Shown here piece by piece: positions 59,877-64,000 of a DNA stretch of 64,000 nucleotides; the stretch's first letter is position 1; each line of letters opens with the position of its first letter. The position numbers were made by a program, and so were the translations under genes. Source of the DNA: Bacillota bacterium (GTDB taxonomy: Bacteria > Bacillota > Clostridia > Lachnospirales > Lachnospiraceae); contig JAEZGK010000011.1 of the NCBI GenBank assembly GCA_023437365.1, positions 147,418 through 211,417 of the forward strand, written 5' to 3'. The notes under the pieces are model-generated. The model was not told the origin of the DNA. It searched no databases and saw only the letters and a program-made list of their open reading frames with translations.

Positions 59877-61220
59877 TTACTTAATATCCTTTACAAGACC
59901 ATCAACAAATCCCTGACCATCAATAGCTGAAGAATAAATCTGGCTTACATAGTCAAGATAAATGTTTGCTGTATCAGCGGGCATTGCATTGTCACCAAAC
60001 GGAACTAACTGCTTTGAGTCAGCAACAATCTTAGCAACTGACTGTGTCAAAGGATTAATAGCTGAGTAGTCGCCATTAGGATCCTGTGTCCATGCCGGAA
60101 GTCCATTACCATCAAGGTAACCAATTCTACAGATGTTTTTAGCAATTTCAAATGCGCTATCGGAAGCAATTGCAGCATTCGGAGAGTCAGCAGAAACAGC
60201 AAGACCGTCAGTAGGTCCACCAATGAGCTCACCCAGCTGAGACTTTGTAGAGTCGATAACCGGGAACTCAGCAACCTGAACCTTATCAGCGAGACCAGCG
60301 TTAGCGAAGTCTGCACAGTTCCATGTACCATTGATATAGAAAGCGTACTTTCCTGCAATGAAGTTAGCTTTAACTTCGTCATTAGAAAGTGCAATACCTT
60401 CCGGATCAAAATACTTCTTGTTGATCATTTCCTGGAACAGACCAACTGCCTTAGTTACATCAGGGTTACCCCATGTAGCTTTGCCGGTAAAGATATCATT
60501 CATAGCGGGAGCACCAGCAGTCTTCTCAATGATGGACTCAAGATACTCAGTTACACACCAAGTCTCTTTGCCTGAGCAGCCGAAAGGAATAATTCCCTTA
60601 GCAACAAGAGCGTCACATACAGCAATCAATTCGTCATATGTTGCAGGAACCTTATCAAAGCCAGCTTGCTTAAGAATTTCCATATTAGCAAACATAGCAA
60701 CGATGTTCATAGTGATCGGTGCAGCATAATACTTGCCATCATACTTTAAGTTGCCCATTGAAACTTCAGGTAGGTCAGCAGCGTACTTAGCATAAGTTTC
60801 AGTTGCATCATAAACACGACCAGCACTAACGAAATCACCAAGGAAAGCACATCCCCATGTATAGAAGATATCAGGTAATTCGTTTGCAGCAACAGCAGCT
60901 TTAATCTTTGTCTTATATTCCTGGTTCTGTGTAGCTTCCCAAGTAAGGTTGATCTCGGGATGAGCTGCCTGGAATTCAGCGATACCAGTTTCATAAGCGT
61001 GACGGTTTGAATCGCTTTCTACAGCGATACACCACATAGTAAGGTCAACAGGCTTGCTTGCCTCAACAGCAGGTGCTTCGGTTGCAGCAGCAGCAGGTGC
61101 CTCGGTTGCAGCAGGTGTATCGTTGCTTGTTGAAGGTGTTTTGTCTGCGGTAGATTTTCCGCATGCTACGAGAGATACGATCATTCCCAGAGCCAGCAGT
61201 AACGCAATAACTTTTTTCAT
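59877..61220 (-). CDS. carbohydrate ABC substrate-binding lipoprotein
   Basis: A 447-residue extracellular solute-binding protein of family 1. A signal peptide with lipobox 'VSLVACGK' (Cys about 20) is followed by an Ala/Glu/Pro-rich linker (about 25-55) and the two-lobe binding fold ('DLTMWCIAVESDSN', 'AAPITMNIVAMFANMEIL', 'YAFYINGTWNCADF'). It delivers an oligo- or monosaccharide to the MalF/MalG-type permeases. AGGAGGAG precedes the ATG. It is the first gene of the ABC operon. The sugar cannot be told from sequence; no glycosidase is nearby. Confidence 0.93.
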   Translation of the reverse strand: MKKVIALLLALGMIVSLVACGKSTADKTPSTSNDTPAATEAPAAAATEAPAVEASKPVDLTMWCIAVESDSNRHAYETGIAEFQAAHPEINLTWEATQNQEYKTKIKAAVAANELPDIFYTWGCAFLGDFVSAGRVYDATETYAKYAADLPEVSMGNLKYDGKYYAAPITMNIVAMFANMEILKQAGFDKVPATYDELIAVCDALVAKGIIPFGCSGKETWCVTEYLESIIEKTAGAPAMNDIFTGKATWGNPDVTKAVGLFQEMINKKYFDPEGIALSNDEVKANFIAGKYAFYINGTWNCADFANAGLADKVQVAEFPVIDSTKSQLGELIGGPTDGLAVSADSPNAAIASDSAFEIAKNICRIGYLDGNGLPAWTQDPNGDYSAINPLTQSVAKIVADSKQLVPFGDNAMPADTANIYLDYVSQIYSSAIDGQGFVDGLVKDIK

Positions 61221-61319
61221 AATTCTCCTCCTCTAAAAAAATGTTTTTTATTTATGTTAATGTGATATGACCCGATGTATCTTTGATGCATCAGTCAAGC
61301 CAAAATCACATTTACATAC

Positions 61320-61901
61320 TTACTTTTTGTTGCTCGTTTTAACCATGCGCCATGGATATTCAATGAACATCTTATTCTCTTCTATCCGAAAATAACATAC
61401 TGTATCTTCAAACTGATCATTATAAACAAGCTTAAAGGTTGAATTCTCGTCATCCACTGTATAGTAACCGGGAAAAAAGCCATCCTCCAGGAAGGTTCCT
61501 TCCTCTGTAAAGGAGTAAGACCATTTCTTTTCTGCACATGACCATTCACCTATCAGACCGGAAGGCTCACCCTCCCCAGAAAAGGTATATGTATTATTGC
61601 TATATAGATACATCCCTTCGTCATCAAGTGAATAGCGTAGCTTTGTTGTCTCACCCTCCGAATTCTTTAGTTTAATAAACTGACTATCGCATTCAAAGGA
61701 ATAATCCTCGCCTTCATACTGTGCAGTGCCATCTTTATGAAATACTGCTATTGCTGTCTCTTTATCATGTATATATGCCCAACTGTCGCATATCCCCTGA
61801 GCTTCTTCTGATAAAGCAGTGTTATTCTTGCCGCATGCCGTCATCAACAGTAGTATTAGCACAATAACTAAAAAAGTTGCTATAAATTTTGTATTTTTCA
61901 T
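61320..61901 (-). CDS. hypothetical lipoprotein
   Basis: A 193-residue exported protein with a lipobox-type signal ('LLLMTACGK', Cys about 23) and a beta-rich domain with repeats such as 'GTAQYEGEDYSF' and 'MYLYSNNTYTFSGEG'. I do not recognise a family; the pattern of short strands recalls small lipocalin- or META-like lipoproteins that are common in Clostridia and of unknown function. GAGG precedes the ATG. It lies upstream of the ABC operon with a ~100-base gap and may or may not belong to it. Confidence 0.75.
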   Translation of the reverse strand: MKNTKFIATFLVIVLILLLMTACGKNNTALSEEAQGICDSWAYIHDKETAIAVFHKDGTAQYEGEDYSFECDSQFIKLKNSEGETTKLRYSLDDEGMYLYSNNTYTFSGEGEPSGLIGEWSCAEKKWSYSFTEEGTFLEDGFFPGYYTVDDENSTFKLVYNDQFEDTVCYFRIEENKMFIEYPWRMVKTSNKK

Positions 61902-62055
61902 AAAATTACCTCATTCGTTTTCTATTATATAATTATCTGACTAGGACTTAAATATAATATTTTTACTTTATTAAGCATTATTTTTACCCATTTGTATATA
62001 TATGCTTTTGTTTATGTCATGGTAGCACTTTCATTGTTTCTAGCGAATAAATTGC

Positions 62056-62253
62056 TTATCTATTTTCAAAATATTTTAATGCCCTGTCGGCATCCTCTTT
62101 TCTAATTTTAATCGCTCCCATTATTTTCTTATCCTTTGGTGATACTTCATTTTGTAAGAATTCCTCCAAGGATAGAACCGGAACCACTCTTTTAGTTTCT
62201 TCACTTTTCTCTCCACTATTCTTCTCGATATTGCTATTAATCATATTATACAT
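62056..62253 (-). CDS. small hypothetical protein
   Basis: A protein of about 65 residues, mostly charged and helical ('EKNSGEKSEETKRVVPVL', about residues 9-26; 'KDADRALKYF' type end). No family is recognised. The start is uncertain: GAAGGAG lies close before the ATG at 62253, with another in-frame ATG at 62244 at longer spacing. There is no clear operon partner; a terminator-like hairpin lies about 125 bases upstream. I call it on the ribosome binding site and uninterrupted frame alone. Confidence 0.45.
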   Translation of the reverse strand: MYNMINSNIEKNSGEKSEETKRVVPVLSLEEFLQNEVSPKDKKIMGAIKIRKEDADRALKYFENR

Positions 62254-62377
62254 TCTCTCCTTCTTATCAGCTTGTATTACATAAATCCCCATACTTAAAG
62301 ACCAGTTATATTATCATTTTAGCAATAATAGGCATAAATATCAATTGTTCACAAAAGCTTTTTCCAAAACGACTATA

Positions 62378-62410
62378 AGCACTCTACCATTTCTTTCATG
62401 ATAGAGTGCT
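62378..62410 (-). terminator. terminator of the M23 gene
   Basis: Stem AGCACTCTA / TAGAGTGCT (62378-62386, 62402-62410), loop contains TCATGA. Related to the hairpins at 46154, 48027 and 53871. Confidence 0.6.
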
Positions 62411-62508
62411 CTATTTTAATTTTAGCCATTCAAAATGTGAACTGATATACTTGAACATAGCTATCTACTTTTTTGTAGAAATCAATAGATGATTATTCGT
62501 GTGCAATT

Positions 62509-63315
62509 TCATTTGAATATAATAGGAAGTCCTTCATCTGTTATTCTAATGGCAGAATCACATGGATTATTTTTTTGATGTTGAATATGTAAATGAGGTT
62601 CCGATGTTGTTCCTGAATTTCCAACCTGTGCTATCGTAGTTCCAATCTCAACAATATCACCTTTTTTTACACTGATACTATTATTTTTTAAATGTGCAAA
62701 GATTAGGTATGTACCTGTTTTATCAATTCTCATAAAAATATAATTACCAAGTAAAGATGTAAATTTTTCACTATTAGGTACAATATCTTTCTCTCCATTG
62801 TGAATTTCTATAACTTCACCTTTAATTGGAGCAATTACTTTTTTACCATAGATACCATATGTCTGTAAATCAGAATTACCTGTATCATATGGTTTTTCTA
62901 AAATATCATATGCATATCTCTCTGATGGCCACACCGCATGAGTCTGATAATCCTTTCCCCCCAATAATACTGCCTCTCCTTCTACAGGTATGCTTAACGT
63001 AACAGCATCTGATATATCTGCATTATCAGGATATGGTATAAATATTATGCCCGTCAATAAAGTCATAGGAAAAGCAAGTAATAATGACGCAGCCATAGGA
63101 ACAATTCTTATTTTCTTTTTCTTAGAGCATCTAACAATTAATATCACAAGTTGTATCATGAACAGTAATGTGCCTAATGGACCAATGACAAAAATAGCAG
63201 CTGTCCATGCTACTCTTCCCACCCTTCCTTTCACTACATAAACCATGAATACTGTAATGACAATTAATGCAAGTACAATAATTTCATACATATATTTTTT
63301 TAGATAATCTTTCAT
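62509..63315 (-). CDS. M23 family metallopeptidase, membrane-anchored
   Basis: A 268-residue protein with three or so N-terminal membrane helices (about residues 8-28, 36-60 and 70-92) and a C-terminal peptidase M23 (LytM/lysostaphin-like) domain. Zinc residues are expected in 'YAYDIL' (about 133-138) and in 'EPHLHIQ' (about 240-246, HxH). It should cleave peptidoglycan cross-links or a small peptide outside the membrane. AAGGAG precedes the ATG. It is a single gene. The glycine-rich 'GNSGTTSEPHLH' is intact, so it is probably active. Confidence 0.88.
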   Translation of the reverse strand: MKDYLKKYMYEIIVLALIVITVFMVYVVKGRVGRVAWTAAIFVIGPLGTLLFMIQLVILIVRCSKKKKIRIVPMAASLLLAFPMTLLTGIIFIPYPDNADISDAVTLSIPVEGEAVLLGGKDYQTHAVWPSERYAYDILEKPYDTGNSDLQTYGIYGKKVIAPIKGEVIEIHNGEKDIVPNSEKFTSLLGNYIFMRIDKTGTYLIFAHLKNNSISVKKGDIVEIGTTIAQVGNSGTTSEPHLHIQHQKNNPCDSAIRITDEGLPIIFK

Positions 63316-63379
63316 TCATTGCTCCTTTACATTTTCATGTTTAAATTTTGACTAGCTAAAGATCACATATAATACATAA

Positions 63380-63558
63380 CGAATTATTTAATGAATTTAC
63401 TTCAAAATCTAGGCCATAAAGACATGTAATTGATACTAAAGAATGACACCGAGCTTTTTGCATAACTGAAAAACAGTCCCTTAATTTTATATTCGTTATT
63501 CAATACAGTCTAACCCAAGTCAAACCTTTGAATAATGTTGAAATCTCAACATTTTTTT
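63380..63558 (+). ncRNA. candidate small RNA
   Basis: TTGACT (63348-63353) and TAATAC (63370-63375, 16-base spacer) lie upstream; a hairpin AATGTTGA / TCAACATT (63534-63541, 63546-63553) runs into seven T. No plus-strand gene ends there, so a short noncoding transcript is possible. Only sequence signals support it. Confidence 0.2.
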
Positions 63559-63598
63559 GTTCTATACTGCCTGTGCCAAGCAGCACAAGCCGTATAAC

Positions 63599-63626
63599 GA
63601 AAAGCAGCCCTTACGGACTGCTTTTC
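63599..63626 (-). terminator. terminator-like hairpin
   Basis: Stem GAAAAGCAG / CTGCTTTTC (63599-63607, 63618-63626), the same pattern as at 54988; follows the GNAT gene's stop. Confidence 0.6.
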
Positions 63627-63719
63627 TGTTAATTAATATTATTTATTGTTAAGAACGGCCTGTGCTGCGCACAATGAAATTACCATGACACCCTACCATT
63701 ATCACATACACTACAGATA

Positions 63720-64000
63720 CTATATAACTTCTTTCCCCATATATAACACATGGTCACAATCTACAAAACCATTTTTTCTATAGAAATTTGGTGCAGGAGC
63801 AAATCGATTTGTCGTTAAAGTAAAGCCTGCTAACTTATGTTCTTTAATATAACTCTCAACAGTCTGTAAAAGCTCTGCCCCATATCCCTGTCTTTGATAT
63901 GCCGGAGTTATAAACATTTCATCAATAAAAATTTCACTATTATTCCACCAAACTTTTTCATGAGTAAATATCGCTCCAATAATCTCATTATCCGCAATCA
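63720..64000 (-). CDS. GNAT family N-acetyltransferase, cut by the right edge
   Basis: The C-terminal ~93 residues of a GNAT acetyltransferase on the minus strand; the frame is open to the window edge. The acetyl-CoA loop 'QRQGYGAELL' and the C-terminal 'NFYRKNGFVDCD' are clear, and the upstream part ('NEIIGAIFTHEKVWW') gives the central strands. A Met near 63917 falls in the middle of the conserved core, so the real start is beyond the window. The substrate is unknown. The stop is at 63720-63722; a terminator-like hairpin follows about 95 bases on. Confidence 0.9.
   Translation of the reverse strand, partial: IADNEIIGAIFTHEKVWWNNSEIFIDEMFITPAYQRQGYGAELLQTVESYIKEHKLAGFTLTTNRFAPAPNFYRKNGFVDCDHVLYMGKEVI

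Larger units (their letters stand above)
63316..63719. other. intergenic region with candidate small RNA
   Basis: 404 bases. It holds a plus-strand promoter-like pair and a T-tailed hairpin (63534-63558), and the hairpin at 63599-63626; no gene is seen. Confidence 0.45.

Noticed and set aside
1..64000. CRISPR array, tRNA, rRNA, prophage or toxin-antitoxin system
   Set aside because: No regular spaced repeats, no cloverleaf sequences and no phage or toxin-antitoxin proteins were seen on either strand.

Overview
The window looks like a chromosomal segment of a low-GC, Gram-positive anaerobe of the class Clostridia, most likely a Lachnospiraceae-type species. The basis is the strong purine-rich Shine-Dalgarno sites, the GTP-type PEP carboxykinase, the YesM/YesN system beside a CUT1 sugar ABC transporter, EFR1-type and DUF3795 proteins, CPBP membrane proteases and a TagF-like polymerase. 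This is inference from gene content, not a taxonomic test. About 60 genes are visible, mostly on the minus strand. I see no tRNA, rRNA, CRISPR array, prophage or intact insertion sequence.

Layout, left half. 1-5.3 kb: adenine deaminase, an unknown barrel-like protein, an MFS carrier and a DUF2804 protein in one minus-strand run. 5.5-11.4 kb: a Cys-rich protein, DegV, DUF3795, an AraC regulator divergent from a DapA-type synthase, a helical-repeat protein, a HAD phosphatase and a GNAT enzyme. 11.6-15.0 kb: MarR regulator and two ArsA/Get3-like ATPases flanking a 75-residue protein. 15.2-18.1 kb: polysaccharide deacetylase, MntR-like regulator and NRAMP transporter. 18.1-25.4 kb: an Ig/FN3 surface protein, a GntR regulator, PEP carboxykinase and an L,D-transpeptidase. 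25.7-35.0 kb: MFS protein, GT2-TagF fusion, a two-component system, a CcdA-TlpA fusion and an unknown membrane protein.

Layout, right half. 35.4-40.9 kb: a sulfur amino-acid block (cysK, Rrf2 regulator, OAH sulfhydrylase, MetQ lipoprotein) with a shared cis element at its promoters. 41.3-49.3 kb: three regulator-led cassettes (MarR-CPBP, TetR-condensation protein, TetR-CPBP), each with a palindrome at its promoter, plus DUF2268 and TraB proteins. 49.4-54.6 kb: SMR exporter behind a structured leader, EFR1, YolD-like protein with a Y-family polymerase, GNAT and DUF3795. 55.1-61.2 kb: YesN/YesM and a sugar ABC transporter. 61.3-64 kb: a lipoprotein, a small protein, an M23 peptidase and a GNAT gene cut by the window edge.

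The most unusual material is regulatory or structural: a 40-bp perfect palindrome at a TetR gene, a shared element across the cysteine/methionine genes, a two-copy MITE-like element, a 38-bp tandem repeat that copies the end of mntH, a perfect 30-bp-stem hairpin, an attenuator-like SMR leader, and four consecutive hairpins between the Y-family polymerase and its YolD partner. The ArsA-small protein-ArsA operon is the best candidate for a little-studied protein system. I did not find a clearly new defence or biosynthetic system.
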